Source: Proales similis (lineage: Eukaryota > Rotifera > Eurotatoria > Ploima > Proalidae). From it: DNA of 64,000 bases. Positions 11,413-23,589 of the stretch are shown here, one piece after another. A program made the position numbers and the translations under genes. The notes under the pieces are model-generated. The model was not told the DNA's origin. It was given only the letters and a program-made list of their open reading frames with translations, and made no database searches. The stretch covers positions 868,001 to 932,000 of the forward strand of contig JAGVRJ010000002.1 in NCBI GenBank assembly GCA_019059635.1, in the 5' to 3' direction. Positions within the stretch are counted from its first letter, which is position 1; the number at the start of each line of letters is the position of its first letter.

Positions 11413-12268
11413 ATGCTGGTCAAACTGCTGCGACCACTTGCGCATCAAGTCAGCCTTTCTCTAAGATGCGGCTATAAAAGCGCAATCAGTCTTGACAAGC
11501 TCTATCCAAAAAGCAATCTAGACACTCTCTCACGGCCGCTAGTCTCCAACGATAATCAGGAACAGTTCAACGGATATATTCCGACCGGTAGCATTTTAGC
11601 AATTGGCAAATCAAACTAGCAGTTAAACAATCGACTCTAAAATCTAGAAAAACTTGAAATATCGCAAAAAACAAGCTCGAAACCCGGAGGGCAGCATGTC
11701 AATAAGAGTAAATTGAAATTTCAAAAGCTTGAGAGATGCCCAACTGATTTTGATGTTTAGCTGAGACTTGTGTCGAGGTTCGATTTCAACTCGACAAGGC
11801 CGACTGGATTCCCCAGTGGATAAGGGAAAAAATGAGAGAAAAGGTGAGGGCCCTTGGATGTTTTTGACAAAGCACATACTAATTCAGTCAACAACCATTC
11901 AAGTTCATAAATCGAATAAACAAAGAAGGCTTTCTAATTGTGAAATCGGAGAAAACTCGCAAAGCTCTATTGAATCAGGCCGACTGCATGGAGCAGATTC
12001 GCTCCATGATAAACGTGGCCAGTCAGAAACCGAGAGGCCTGAGTGAGGATGAACAGCTCAAGATTGAAATCGAGTATGTCATTTCGAAAATAGAAAACTA
12101 AAATCTCTCTTTGACCAAAATGCTTTTTCTTCCACTTAACTTTTTTCAAGCAAAAAAATCGCCGACGGAAAACGTCTGTACGACAAGCGAAGGCAATCGG
12201 AAAAAAAGGCTGGTCGCAAGCAGTCGCAGATCTACGACGCCAAATTCGACTATTACGACCGCTATTAG
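11413..12268 (+). CDS. MRPL58: Mitochondrial ribosome-associated peptidyl-tRNA hydrolase (ICT1/mL62)
   Basis: Five exons: 11413-11587, 11648-11707, 11761-11843, 11904-12073 and 12151-12268, giving 201 residues, close to the usual 206. The family is a mitoribosome component that releases nascent chains from stalled ribosomes. The catalytic GGQ lies at about 72-74 in the context SSKPGGQHVNK. Before it is SLDKLYP and GYIPTEKLEIS, after it EVRFQL and the basic C-terminal helix that binds the ribosome. The N-terminus is Arg/Leu/Ser-rich, as a mitochondrial presequence should be. The residue before GGQ is Pro after Lys rather than the common Gly-Pro. Its 3' end converges on the next gene 106 bp away; an AATAAA is at about 12300. 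Confidence 0.95.
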
Positions 12269-12374
12269 ATCGCATCGTTATTCTTATTGTGTATAAAGCG
12301 AATAAACGACACACAAAAAAGTCAACGCACACAAATGCATACATTTTTGCGGGCGGACGAGAAGAAATTCGATT

Positions 12375-13748
12375 TCAAAGCGTCTGAACGTCGACTAAGC
12401 TTAGAACCGACTGACTCGAGCTGAGTGCATCGTCGTGATCATCGTCATGATTATGATCGGGGTTGTTGATTTTAAGCTCGTAGGCTCGCTCAGCCAGCAT
12501 TAATTGAACAATCGGTTCGATTAGATCGTTGAGTTTTTGAATGTCCAGCTTTGAGTAGCTGTTTATTGTGTCGACTAGTTCACTGCAGTTGACGTAAATG
12601 GGCAGACTTGAATGGACAGCATTCTGAATTGGCGGCTGGAGGCCATCGACTTGCGATTTGAGCTTTGAAATTAAGTTCATGTAGCCAGCGAATAGCTCGC
12701 TGATGTCGTTCTCGTTGCGTATTGTGAACTCGACCAATCGGATCGGCGCTGGATGAGCTGCCAGTGCGTGTACAAATTTTGCACGCTGCTCGCCGCTTTC
12801 CACTTCGATTAGATTATTTAACACATTTAAGCAAACAAGTCGGATCCTCTCGATCTTTTTGATGCGTATAACATTATTGCGGTTTTTAGGCAACTCGCTC
12901 AAGTAGAGAAACGTAAGTCGAATCAGTCTCGAAACACAACAACTATCTTCAATCAAGCTCGTCCGCACGCTTTCGATGGATGTGACCACACTCAAGCAGC
13001 TTAGCAAGAAGCGAACCACTTCGGTGCTCATTTCTCCACTGGCGTTGTTGTATTGATAGGCGTCGAACAGATCCTTATTGGTCGAATTGAACTTGGAGTC
13101 AAGCATCACGACTAAACGCTTTGCATCCAATCCACTCTTTTCAGACAGTTTCTCTACTTTCAAGCGTCCGAGCAAATCGATAAGCTCAAGTTGACGAGTC
13201 CTACACATCCGCATCAGTTGATCGATTAACGCTTCAATCAAATCAGTCAAATTCTGCCCGGTTGCGTTCTCGACCGGATTTACGATTTGCTTGTTTATAT
13301 TGTCAACCAGCTCATCGTATTTTGTCGATTCGACGCTAGTTATCGGAGCACACTGCTGTTGACCTTCGTTCAAATCGATGCATCTGATCAGCTGGTCTCG
13401 GCCTCTGATCCGAATGGCCTCCAACACTTTTTCAAAATTCACTCTTTCCATCGGCGCGCTCATTTCAGTTCGAGTGCATTGCTCGAATTTTCTGATCAGT
13501 ATCTTCACATTCGAGTTTTCGACTCTTCCTTCATTCATCTGAATTGCGCTGGCGTGAAATTTGCACAATCTTTCACTTTTTTCATTTTTCTTGTCGATTG
13601 GCTTTTTTATTATCCAACTTTGCAATTTGCGTCCACCAATATACACTAGCCACAGAGTGAAAGGAATGGTGAGGGCGCAAATTGAGGTGGTGGCCAACAA
13701 TTTGCATGAACTTGTTACTTTGGCTGCCATGCTCTCCGCTTGGTCCAT
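12375..13748 (-). CDS. Unknown N-terminally membrane-anchored helical protein
   Basis: A single exon of 457 residues starting at the ATG at 13748. A hydrophobic segment near 20-40 is followed by a basic stretch (KKPIDKKNEK), a signal-anchor pattern also seen in outer mitochondrial membrane proteins. The rest is Leu-rich and predicted helical, with an Asp/His-rich patch near the C-terminus. I recognise no family; an armadillo-like helical repeat is possible but unproven. It is divergent from the secreted protein at 13905 across only 156 bp, which must hold both promoters. Confidence 0.8.
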   Translation of the reverse strand: MDQAESMAAKVTSSCKLLATTSICALTIPFTLWLVYIGGRKLQSWIIKKPIDKKNEKSERLCKFHASAIQMNEGRVENSNVKILIRKFEQCTRTEMSAPMERVNFEKVLEAIRIRGRDQLIRCIDLNEGQQQCAPITSVESTKYDELVDNINKQIVNPVENATGQNLTDLIEALIDQLMRMCRTRQLELIDLLGRLKVEKLSEKSGLDAKRLVVMLDSKFNSTNKDLFDAYQYNNASGEMSTEVVRFLLSCLSVVTSIESVRTSLIEDSCCVSRLIRLTFLYLSELPKNRNNVIRIKKIERIRLVCLNVLNNLIEVESGEQRAKFVHALAAHPAPIRLVEFTIRNENDISELFAGYMNLISKLKSQVDGLQPPIQNAVHSSLPIYVNCSELVDTINSYSKLDIQKLNDLIEPIVQLMLAERAYELKINNPDHNHDDDHDDALSSSQSVLSLVDVQTL

Positions 13749-13904
13749 GCCTCGAGTCCAAGGTTAACCGAGACCAAATCCAATTTTGATCCTCCTCATT
13801 CTTTTTTCACTTTTTTTTTTCTCTGGTACTCAATCCTCTTGGTCAAACGCAATTCTGAAGAAATTCAATTTTGAGAACATAATTCAATTTCAGTTTTAGA
13901 CAGA

Positions 13905-14882
13905 ATGCTGAGCATTAAATTGTCAATTTTGTTCTTGCTGGGCTTAGTGCTCGTGTGCCAGTGCAAGCCCGTGTTCGAGGAAATAGTTCGCGACCAAGAC
14001 CTCGATCCACTTGATATTATCGAGTATGAACAAAGACTCCAGGACAGACAGCGTGCCAGAATGATGGCCACTACAACTCCAGCAAGCACTTTTGTAAGAC
14101 CTGTGGAAACCACCACTCGATTGAATCGACCGGCGGAGGTTTTCGAAATCGACGAGAAGCCCGCTTTCGTCAAGCAGATGGAAACCACCACTCAGTGGAC
14201 TCGACCGGCCGAAGTATTTGAAATCACTGAGAAGCCCGAATTCATGGTATTCATTGAGACGACTCCGTCAGCAATCATCGAGCCGGCCATTACTTTGCCG
14301 CAGTTGGAGCCAACATCCACTACACTCATGTTCATTGAAGGTCAGCAGCAAGGTGTGTCTCGAACGTTCATTCCGGCCAAAAGTGAGATTGTCGCAGAGA
14401 CAACCACTCTTCCTCACATTGAGTTCATCGAAACTCCGTTGAGCACCAGCACTGAGCCCATGTTCATTCCGGCTAATGTTGACACTCTTCCGGTTGAAAC
14501 AACCCCAATAATACAACAAGAAAATCAAGATGGAAGAATGGGCGTATTTGATTTGAAAGCTAGCAATATTTCCGATGAGGTCGCTAACGAGAATGTTCTC
14601 GAGCTTACCACCATCGAAAATGCAGATGAACTGCAGAGCACCACTGAATCAGTTGACCACGATGAGGAGACAACCGAGGCCCCTGAAGAAGAGACAACCG
14701 AGGCTCCTGAAGAAGTAACGACAACCGTTGAACAAGTTACTGAGCCGCTGATGGACATCCAATCGGTTGAAGACAACGAGCAAGACCAAGAGAAAGAGGA
14801 GAAAACCGACGAGGAAAAATCCAAGTCGCCCAAACTACTGTCGAAAATAATGGAAGATGTGTTTGACAAGCCGTTTTTCTAG
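13905..14882 (+). CDS. Secreted Thr/Glu-rich protein with internal repeats
   Basis: A single exon, 325 residues, with a clear signal peptide (MLSIKLSILFLLGLVLVCQC). Two adjacent repeats of about 27 residues share ETTT..RPAEVFEI.EKP (roughly 63-118), and shorter cousins (MFIEG.., MFIPA..) follow. The C-terminal third has (EETTEAPE) repeats and acidic runs and ends with a short Lys/Phe segment. The Thr clusters suggest O-glycosylation. It resembles mucin-like or matrix proteins only by composition; no conserved domain is seen. A TTTCAG just before the ATG could be a 5' UTR splice acceptor. Confidence 0.82.
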   Translation: MLSIKLSILFLLGLVLVCQCKPVFEEIVRDQDLDPLDIIEYEQRLQDRQRARMMATTTPASTFVRPVETTTRLNRPAEVFEIDEKPAFVKQMETTTQWTRPAEVFEITEKPEFMVFIETTPSAIIEPAITLPQLEPTSTTLMFIEGQQQGVSRTFIPAKSEIVAETTTLPHIEFIETPLSTSTEPMFIPANVDTLPVETTPIIQQENQDGRMGVFDLKASNISDEVANENVLELTTIENADELQSTTESVDHDEETTEAPEEETTEAPEEVTTTVEQVTEPLMDIQSVEDNEQDQEKEEKTDEEKSKSPKLLSKIMEDVFDKPFF

Positions 14883-15497
14883 ATTCAATCTCACGACCTA
14901 TTAATCATCTAGCAATCGTGCAATCCATTTTTCTATTAATTTAACTCAATCAAAAAAAAAAATGACCGGCTTTGCGAAAGCCAATAATTGACAAAAATGC
15001 CCGTATTAAATTAATCCGTGTGCGAGTGAGCAATAAATTCTTTATAAAAAAAAAAGCAAATCGCCTGTTTGATTTTAGCTCTAGTTTACAAACAAGCCAA
15101 GACCAATGTTGAGGCGGCACAAAAAGAGTCGATGAGAAGAAGAAATTCATGACGCACTCCGTCTCGGTTTGTTTGGCTCTATCAGCTCATCTGCGTTTTA
15201 AACTCGACGCGTTATTCGTCGCTTTAGTTGCGGCACGAGTTTCTCTCGAAATTTAAATTAGACCGGGTTTGGCTTAAACTTGTCGCCGCTCTATTTCTGA
15301 ATTTTTGCTTTTTCTCTCTCTCTCTTTTTCACTGGCTCGCTCACTCTCTTTCTCTCTTTGCTAGTCTCTTTGCTGATGCGTCACTTGTTTCGCAATCAAT
15401 CGCGCTCTTCTTTATTTTGCTTCCGTCCTCTCTATTTTCTCTCAATTTATTCATTTCTGCACAGATTCTCTAGGCCTACGAATGGTCTTGTAATAAA
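14883..15497. other. Intergenic, upstream of the EGF receptor-like gene
   Basis: Contains the 3' UTR of the secreted protein, an A-rich stretch near 14953-15055 and a pyrimidine-rich tract at 15308-15445. A CTAG acceptor-like site ends at 15473, 24 bases before the next ATG, so part of the pyrimidine tract may belong to a 5' UTR intron. Confidence 0.5.
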
Positions 15498-18400
15498 ATG
15501 CGTCTAAAATCGCCCATATTTTCGTCAATTTGTGTGCTGCTAGTTCTGAGTCTAGCGCGCTCGCAACAAGTTCAAGGAGAAGTTCAGCTAAATGAAACCA
15601 AAGTTTTAAACAGCCTAAATGAAACGACCAGTACTACTCCTTTGCCGACTTCAACAATCCAGACATCGACCGGAGCTGAGACAGTCGAAACAGAATCTAC
15701 TTCAATCGACTCCCCAGTTTCCAACACAACCCAACCGACATTGATTATCGATGGGTTCGATTCGACTGAAGAGTTGTCTGCATCTTCCAGAGAAACGGGC
15801 AGATCGAGTTCGAAAAGGATCGAGGAGATGTTTGAGACTAAGATTGAGCCAGTACAAATTGGACCCGATTTCGAGGAGATATTCATCGACCGTTCCAACA
15901 CCAAAGACATCCAAAGAGTGCTTTTGCTCAAGGCGTCGAATTACGAATTTCAAATTGAGCTGAATGTTGAGTCGGACCGACCGATTGAGTCGGGCAGCAC
16001 AAAACGCTGCGCGATTCTAATCGGAAGTCGCTGCATGAAGGGCTCTCGCGAAGTGATCAACCACGGAACATTCGTCACTGTGAACCAGTTCTACTTGCCC
16101 AATTCGATCAAATTGCGCCTCAGGTCGATTGTGTACGGATGCAGTCTTTCGCCGAGTGTTCGCGATATTCTCTCTGTCGGACAGAAACTGCCAGTCATTT
16201 ATCACGACTCGGATCGAGAGTGCACGTTCAGAATCAAAAACGGCGTCCATCCGAGGGGAATGCTCACCACATTCATCCAACGCTTTCCCGCCGAGGTGCA
16301 TTCAGGTTGTCGTACGAGCGTGCGAGTCTACTCGTCTGTGAATGGCGAATGGGATAACGCTACGTTGCAGGCCAACTTTGAGAGTGCCGACGAGATTCAA
16401 GCCTTTTCCTACGACGGCATCTACACGGCAGAGAACTACACTTTCTTGCAGCTGGTAAACTGCTTTGATAACATCGAGCCCATCGAGATCCGAATCGAGA
16501 ACAGAGCGCGCAACTTGAAAACAAACGAGCTGCATCAGGAAACGGCACCGCAAGTCGTCATCCGATCTGACCTGCTCATGTCGCCTCGAGATGCTAGCTT
16601 CCTTAGTCGCTTGACCACAGTCCGCTCGACTGACAAGATTACTATGCAGCTCAAAGAGTTTCCGGCCAATCTAACCCAGTGCTCGGAGGGTGATGTCTCG
16701 TCATTCGCTCATCTAGTTATCTATGGTGTTGACGAATTCGATCAGCTCAAGACCTATGACTTGAAGCCTTGCGATCCAGCCCTGAATTTGTCCGAAATTA
16801 TCGAGTTTAGAGCATACGGAAACGTGTTTGTTCAATATTATCGTCAGCCGATCAACGAGAGCAGCTTAGTGACTGAGAAACCGATTGACTTTGTCCTTGA
16901 CACTCGAGTGGTGCCCGTCAAGTCGATTATCAAATCGCTTAGACTCAACTCTTTTGAACATTCGAGCTCTGAGCTTGAAGAGAAAAACTTGCGTGGCTAT
17001 TACATTCGCTACGACATTGAGGTCGCACTGGGCAAACGAATTATGTTCACCTTGAAGAACTTTGACAGTGGAAAGTGTAATGAAGCGGGCGAATGTGACA
17101 CGGTCAACTGTCGCGATTTCGCAATTGTGGCTGCTGACGGAAACCACCGTAAATTCTGCGACTCGATTAAAGGTCCGTTGACGTTCTTCAGCAAATCGAA
17201 CCGACTCACCATTGTGTTCTCATTGGACTCATGGCGATCGAACGAGCTCACCAGCCGAATAAAATTTGAATTCTCCTATCAGACTGAGGAGATTTGCAAC
17301 AACATTTACGTTGACGCCTCTCGGCCTTATCTGAGCTTCAACGAACGTCAGTTCCCGTCAAACGATTCAAGTGAGCCAAGCACTTGCTACAACCAAATAG
17401 TGCCTGCGAAAAGGACCAACAAGAGAGTGGTGCTCTACAAAACAAACAAAATGTCGGACAACTACTACGATGATCTGAGCTACTCTGTGAGTGGACTGAG
17501 ACTATGCGAAGGAAAGAGCAGCTTGAAAGTGAGCGAACTGAATCCGAAATATTGGTCGAATGTGACCGATGCGAGCAAGATCAGCACGTTCTGTGAGGGC
17601 AATCCTTTCTTTGACTTTGTGTCACGCGACAACGAGCTGCATATGGTCTACGTTAACTATCCCGACTACCAGCCGACTTCGTTCGAGCTTGGCTACTTCA
17701 CTTATCGCTATTTGTACGACGATTGGAGTGAACCGATCGAGGTTGACTTTAGCAAGATAATTCCGGCCAACATAAACGAGAGAGTTGTGTTCAGAGAGTT
17801 TGACTTTGTCATTCGTTTGAATGATCCTTCTTACTACATTAAGCCGGTGATCAGCCAGTGCATGACCAAATTAGAGTCGGGCGAAGCGGCCATTTTAATC
17901 GAGAAACGAAGCTATCCGTTCGAGATGAACTGCGAGGGTCGAACATACACAGTCATGTCAAATCAGGACAGTGAAATGACCATTCGCTTTTCGAACGTAA
18001 ACGCCAAAGAGCTCATCGAGAAGCCGGTTAAGTTTAAGATCGACTACGAAAAGCTGCCAAGAGTGTTCACCAGCCTGAGCAGCTCGTTCCAGTCGAACAA
18101 TCTCGTTCACTCTCCGCTTTCTAACAAGCAGGAGAATGTCGTCTATCGATGGCAGATCGCTCTTGATCCCAACTTTTTCATTCGACTCAACATTGATGAG
18201 ATAAAGAATTTTGAGAACTTTGTCGACAGCACAATTGACTTTAACGTAAAGGATTCGGAGAAAGGATTCATAATCCACGACAAACGTGATCTCATCCGCG
18301 CGTTCGAGCAAAAGCGAAGTCTCTTATTCTCAAGTCCCAACATCACAATTGAGTTTAGATATTTCAAGCGGTCACGAGTGGACGGAGTTCAGTATCCGTT

Positions 18401-21400
18401 TGTCAAGTGCAGCTACAAGGCCGAGCCCAGAATAATAAAATTGGACGAGTTGACACAGTCCGGCAAAATTGAGCTCAAGAACGTGAGCACCAAAGACGAA
18501 ATCGAATGGCTGCTCATGGCGCCCAAAGGCTTCAACGTCATTGTTAACAAGATTGAGTTTGACAAATCTGGCCAGCCTATCGGGCAGCTTCGGTTCTCGC
18601 TGCTGGGCAGCGGCTACTCGGCCGACGGTGTCTACTACTACGATCTGAAGAGAGACGAGTCTAAGGACGCGCTAGAGCGAAACACCGACCTGGTCGTCTC
18701 GCAAGACAATCTAATGCAGATCAATTACATCGCCAGTGGTCAAGATCTGATTCGAATTCGCTACAAAATAGAAAGGCAAGTGTACACGCAGGCCTCCGGT
18801 CTGATTAGGAATTACCGAGCTGAGTCAACTCCTTCGATCTTTGTGCCCAAGCTCACCGATCAGAGTTGGGTGATCAAAGCGCCGTATGGAAAGAAAGTTG
18901 CAATCTACAACCGAAAGATTGATTTGATCGACGAATCGCCATGCTCGTCGGCCAAATTGGTGTTCTACAACACGAACGGCTCACAGATACTGACCAAGTG
19001 CCACTTGAAAACGGACGGCGCGTTCCGAATGGACGAGGCGCACTTGCTGACAAGTCATTCAAACGAGGTGCGTGTTCGATTCACCACCCAGAACTTGAAT
19101 CGAGTGGTATACACCAAGTCAGAAAGTGGAAACGTACACGTCCATCAAGGATTCACGTTGTTCTACTCGTTCTTGGAAGCTGCGGGTGACTGCTACTTTC
19201 ACAACCGAGGCAATCCTCTATGTGGCTATGAGAACAAGGGTGAAGCCGAGTGGAATTGGGTCGATCCGCCCCAAGAAGACGCAGACCCCTCTGATCGTGA
19301 TAAGCAAATGTTCGATCAAATATTCTGCCCGGGCTGTTACTTGCGCGCCCGTTTGCCCATTCGTGCTGAGGGCAGTCGCGCTGTCCTAGTGAGTCCGCTC
19401 ATCAGCCGACACAAGCGATACCTTAAACTGGACTACCGAAAGACTGTGAGCGGACAGCTGCTCATTAAGCTTATCTACAACAAGCAGTATGAGCAGTCGC
19501 TGAACAGTGCCATCCTCATACGAAAGATGGAACCAAACCAGAAGAGCGGCTGGTTCACCGAGCATGTAAAGATCGGCAATCATTTGTTTAACGACTATCG
19601 ACTTGTTTTCGAGCTGATCAGCGACAGCAGTCCCGGATGGGTCGAGGCAGCCTTTGACAATATCGAGCTGTTCGAGCACGACTTCAATTGTCCGCTGGAC
19701 GAGTCTTGCCGCTCGCACAACCGAAACTATTACGTGCACGAGGAGAACAATAAGAAGCTTCTGAACGAGCTGTTCTGTCAGAAATACGAGACTCCATGCG
19801 ACGCAAACGAATGTCAAAACGGAGGCGTTTGTGTGAATCGGCAAAATCCCGAGCAGAGTCCGGCGAGTCTGTTCGCCGTTGTCGACGACTATTACTGTGT
19901 CTGTCCGCCCGGATTTGAAGGCAAATTTTGTGAGAACAAAACCAATCCGTGCCTGGAGTCTCCATGCAAGAATAACGCCACTTGCGCCCCAGCCGACAAC
20001 TCCTACGAGTGCAAATGTGAAAAGAACTATCACGGACGTAACTGCGAGCTGAAATACGAGCCTTGCAAGCTGGCCAGCACGACTGGTGATCCGTGCAATC
20101 AGCGTCAAGGTCACGGAGTTTGTATTGACAGCGCGAATGAGCTGGCACCTGACAACTACGAATGTAAATGCGCGCCAGGCTTCACTGGTCCCAACTGCGA
20201 GCGAAAGAGCAATTTGCGCTGCTTCAACAACGGCCGCCATCTCTGCCGCGAACAAGATCCGCAAGCCGAGTGCATCGAAATCGACGACACGGCCGTTTGC
20301 AAATGCTCTGATGGTTTCGGCGGTGAGCACTGCCACAACATCGACGATTGCAAGGACTCGCCTTGCCTCAACAACGGCACATGCATCGATGGAATCAACT
20401 CATTCCAGTGTGTGTGCGAACTCGGCTTTACGGGCAAATATTGCGAAAAGGCCCAAATATGCGACTCGTGCTCGCCTGAGGGCACCCTCTACTGTGACCA
20501 GAAGAAGCGAGAATGCGTGTGCAAGAGCACTTTTGCGGGCGCTTTCTGCAATCTGCGCATTGATCCTTGCTTGATCTCGCCGTGCCAGAATCAAGGACGA
20601 TGTGTTCACTTCAGCAAAAATGACTTTGAATGCATTTGCCCAGAAGGCTTTAGAGGCAAATTCTGCGAGGAACGAGTCGACAAGTGCGGCATGGGCTACT
20701 GCTTCAACAACGCCACGTGCAAGAAAACGTTCCAAGGATTCGAGTGTGAATGCCAGCCCGGCTATGAGGGCGAAAGATGCGAGAAGCCGGTCGATGTCTG
20801 CAGCAAGCTCAAGCCGTGCCAGAACAATGGCGCTTGTTACAACAACGGACAAACCTTCGCTTGCTTCTGTCCGTCCGGCTACTATGGCCAAACGTGTGAG
20901 CAAAGAATTGACAACTGCGTGAACTCATTGTGCGCTGGCGGCTCTACTTGCCACTCGTTGTCCAACAGCTACATTTGCAAGTGTCCACCGGGTAGATTCG
21001 GTCAGTACTGTAACGAGACGTCGGACGTTTGCATCGACAACAAATGCAAATTCGGTCGATGTGTGCCGGACAGAACCGACTACAAATGCCAGTGCGCGCC
21101 TGGCTATTCTGGCGCCTACTGCGATGCATTGTTGAACTTTTGCGAGTCAGAGCCGTGTCAAAATGGCGGCCAGTGTGTGAGCTTGCTCAACTCTTACGAG
21201 TGTCAATGCCCCATAAACACGACCGGTCGAAATTGCGAGCACAAAATTGAGTTCTGCTCATTAGAGACCATGAGATGTCATCCGACCAATTCGAAACGGT
21301 GCATTCCGATTCCGAACGGCCGAAAGTGCGAATGCTTCCCAGAGTACACGGGCGAGCGTTGTGAGATCGGCCTTGACTATTGTTCGCTGAGAAATCCCTG

Positions 21401-22505
21401 CCGGTCGGGTGTTTGTGTTTCGCTTAATCAGACCGATTACGAATGCAGAAACTGTTCGACTGGCTTCCACGGCAAGAACTGTGATCAAATCATAAACCAC
21501 TGTGAGCCTAAGAATCCGTGTGTGAACGGAGGCAGCTGCCACCCGAAGCCGGACGATTACCACTGCAGTTGTCCAGAGGGATATGAAGGACGCAACTGTC
21601 AAATAAAACTCATCAAAGCCTGCATTCACCATCAGTGTCAGCACAACGCCACTTGTGTGCCCAACGGCGAGGACGGCTACAAGTGTCTCTGCTCTGATTC
21701 ATTCGAAGGCTCCTATTGTGAGAAGAAAATTGACAAATGCAAGAACGTGTTGTGCGATCGAAGCTCCTACTGTAATCCGGAAACGGGCAAATGCGAGTGT
21801 CTATTCTGCCATCGAGACTCAGATTGCTTGACTGGCAAAGTTCAATGCTTGAACGGTGGCAAATGCGTCGATAGAATCGTTGGCAATAACACAATTGGCA
21901 CTTGCATATGCCCGCCCGGCCTGGTCGGTGCCAATTGCAACGAATCGATTTACTGCCGCGATAAAAATCCGTGCGGCTTTGGCAATCAGTGTGTCACAGT
22001 TGGTCAAGGATACGAGTGTAGATGCGCAGACGATCGCTTTTCAGGCGCACACTGCGACCAAGAGTTCAACTTGTTCGAAAAAGACTTTAGAGAATATTTG
22101 AAAGCAGAGAAGCTCATCATTCAGCGTGAAAACTGCCGATTCGGTCAGAGCAAAGAGAGTCGAATGTTCTTGGCCGTTATCGGCATCGGTCTATTGCTGT
22201 CCGCCGCTCTGGGAATGGTCCTAGGCCACTTGTCCATCTCATCATACAGAAAGTAAAGAACCCTATTGAACTACATCTTGGAATTCATTCATAAGCTCTT
22301 GTTTTTCTGAAGGAAATATCAAAAGGAGTCGCTTAGAGGCTCAGTGCGCAACTTGGCGTCCAATGACGACCTCACAACTTCTTCACTACGATCGATCATG
22401 CACAATCCGAAAACGCCTTTGATGCCTCGATCGACAGAGATTTATCTCAGCAGCAAGAATCAATTCTCAATACCCAGACCGTCCGTGAGAATCGCCAAGA
22501 ACTAA
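15498..22505 (+). CDS. Large receptor-like protein: CUB-like, MAM-like and EGF repeats, one membrane segment
   Basis: Exon 1 (15498-22252) is 6.75 kb and exon 2 (22313-22505) supplies the cytoplasmic tail; together 2,315 residues. A signal peptide ends near 23, then comes a Ser/Thr-rich stretch. Residues about 100-1190 look like degenerate CUB-type beta modules (recurring W.. or Y.., D..F.., Cys pairs). A MAM-like segment follows (CGYEN...W.WV to AAFDNIELF, about 1225-1395). About 19 EGF repeats, several with the calcium-binding DxC..xPC start, cover about 1430-2190. One membrane helix (MFLAVIGIGLLLSAALGMVLG) and a Ser/Arg-rich tail of about 65 residues ending RIAKN follow. An adhesion or signalling receptor is likely. 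I cannot assign it to a named family; CUB/EGF receptors such as Uninflatable or Crumbs are only architectural comparisons. Confidence 0.9.
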
Positions 22506-23589
22506 ACTCATTTCGCCTTATTTATTAACCACACTCGTTTTTTTTTCATTCATTTTTAACACTCAAATCGGCGCCCAGATTTTTAGCTCATAATTTACAA
22601 AGGCATTTTATTTTTGGCATTTATCTGCCCCTATCTTAAACACAGACCATAGTCAAGCGTTTCATTTTAAATCAGTGTTGACCGCCGTCGTCGCTTTTCA
22701 GAAACAATTTCAAAAACCTTTAATCTATTGGTCGTTTTTTTTTATCATCATCTCACTTTGGCCAATTGTTCAAGCACATAATTCGAATTTTCAGCCGACT
22801 TTTGCTGGTCTTCATCATTCTCTATTTATTTATTTTAGTTCTTATTTGCATGCAAAACCAAGGAGAATTTCGTCGCGCGGTCCTTCACTCTTCAATCTAA
22901 AGCAAAACAAAAGAAAAAAACGCATTGGCTCATTGAAATAGACGCAGCTATCCACTAACCTCTCAATAAACTGAGGCAGAAGACGCGCTTGTGAAACTCT
23001 ATTTTCTAGGCCTTGATCGAATGTGAATTAATTTTTTTAGCAATCTTAAATTCAACTCAAATAAAATCTATTCGTCTTAAGTAATGCGTAGAAAAAAAAA
23101 CAAAAAGTTGATTAGAGCTTGGTGATCAGGGTCGAGCAGCAGCCCGTCAGAATGGTGCTCCTTACTCCTCTCCGCTTCAGGCGTTGGCTGATCGCGCCGC
23201 GGCCTAAGACAATTAGGCAATATTTGCTCTAAACATTGTGCCAATATGACTCTTTTAAATTCAAATAAATGCTTCGCTGACTCCAAAATCTGTACGGATT
23301 CACAGTCGAGCGTTTTTCTCTCTAAGTCGAGTCAATAAATCGAGTCAACTGCACAATGCACTTGTTGAGCAGCTGAATGTTGTGGCAGCAAACAATTCGC
23401 TGAGTCAAGTTACCTCGCAAGTCAGCCCAGTAGATTTTCCTCCAATTAAATCAACAGATACACAAATATACACAAGCACACACACGCACGCAAGCCCAGG
23501 CAGCTTAATTTCTCGCTTTCGTTATTTCTGTTGGACAATTTGCTGCAATCAAGACGTTGAATGAGCAAAAGAGAAATTGAACTCAAATA
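22506..23589. other. Intergenic, 3' of the receptor-like gene
   Basis: Just over 1 kb with AT-rich, T-run-containing DNA. A short minus-strand frame (23077-23286) and a plus-strand frame (22675-22941) start without ATG and have no recognisable content. The promoter of the LRR gene should lie near 23300-23589. Confidence 0.5.

Noticed and set aside
11043-11423. 126-residue minus-strand frame near MRPL58
   Set aside because: It begins at TTG, overlaps the MRPL58 start region and has no recognisable feature.
19386-20336. 316-residue open frame antisense to the EGF repeats, and similar long antisense frames at 15584-15931, 19684-20148, 20400-20903 and 21261-21644
   Set aside because: They lie exactly opposite the regular Cys-rich repeat coding sequence, where codon bias keeps the antisense frame open. 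No domain or start context supports them.
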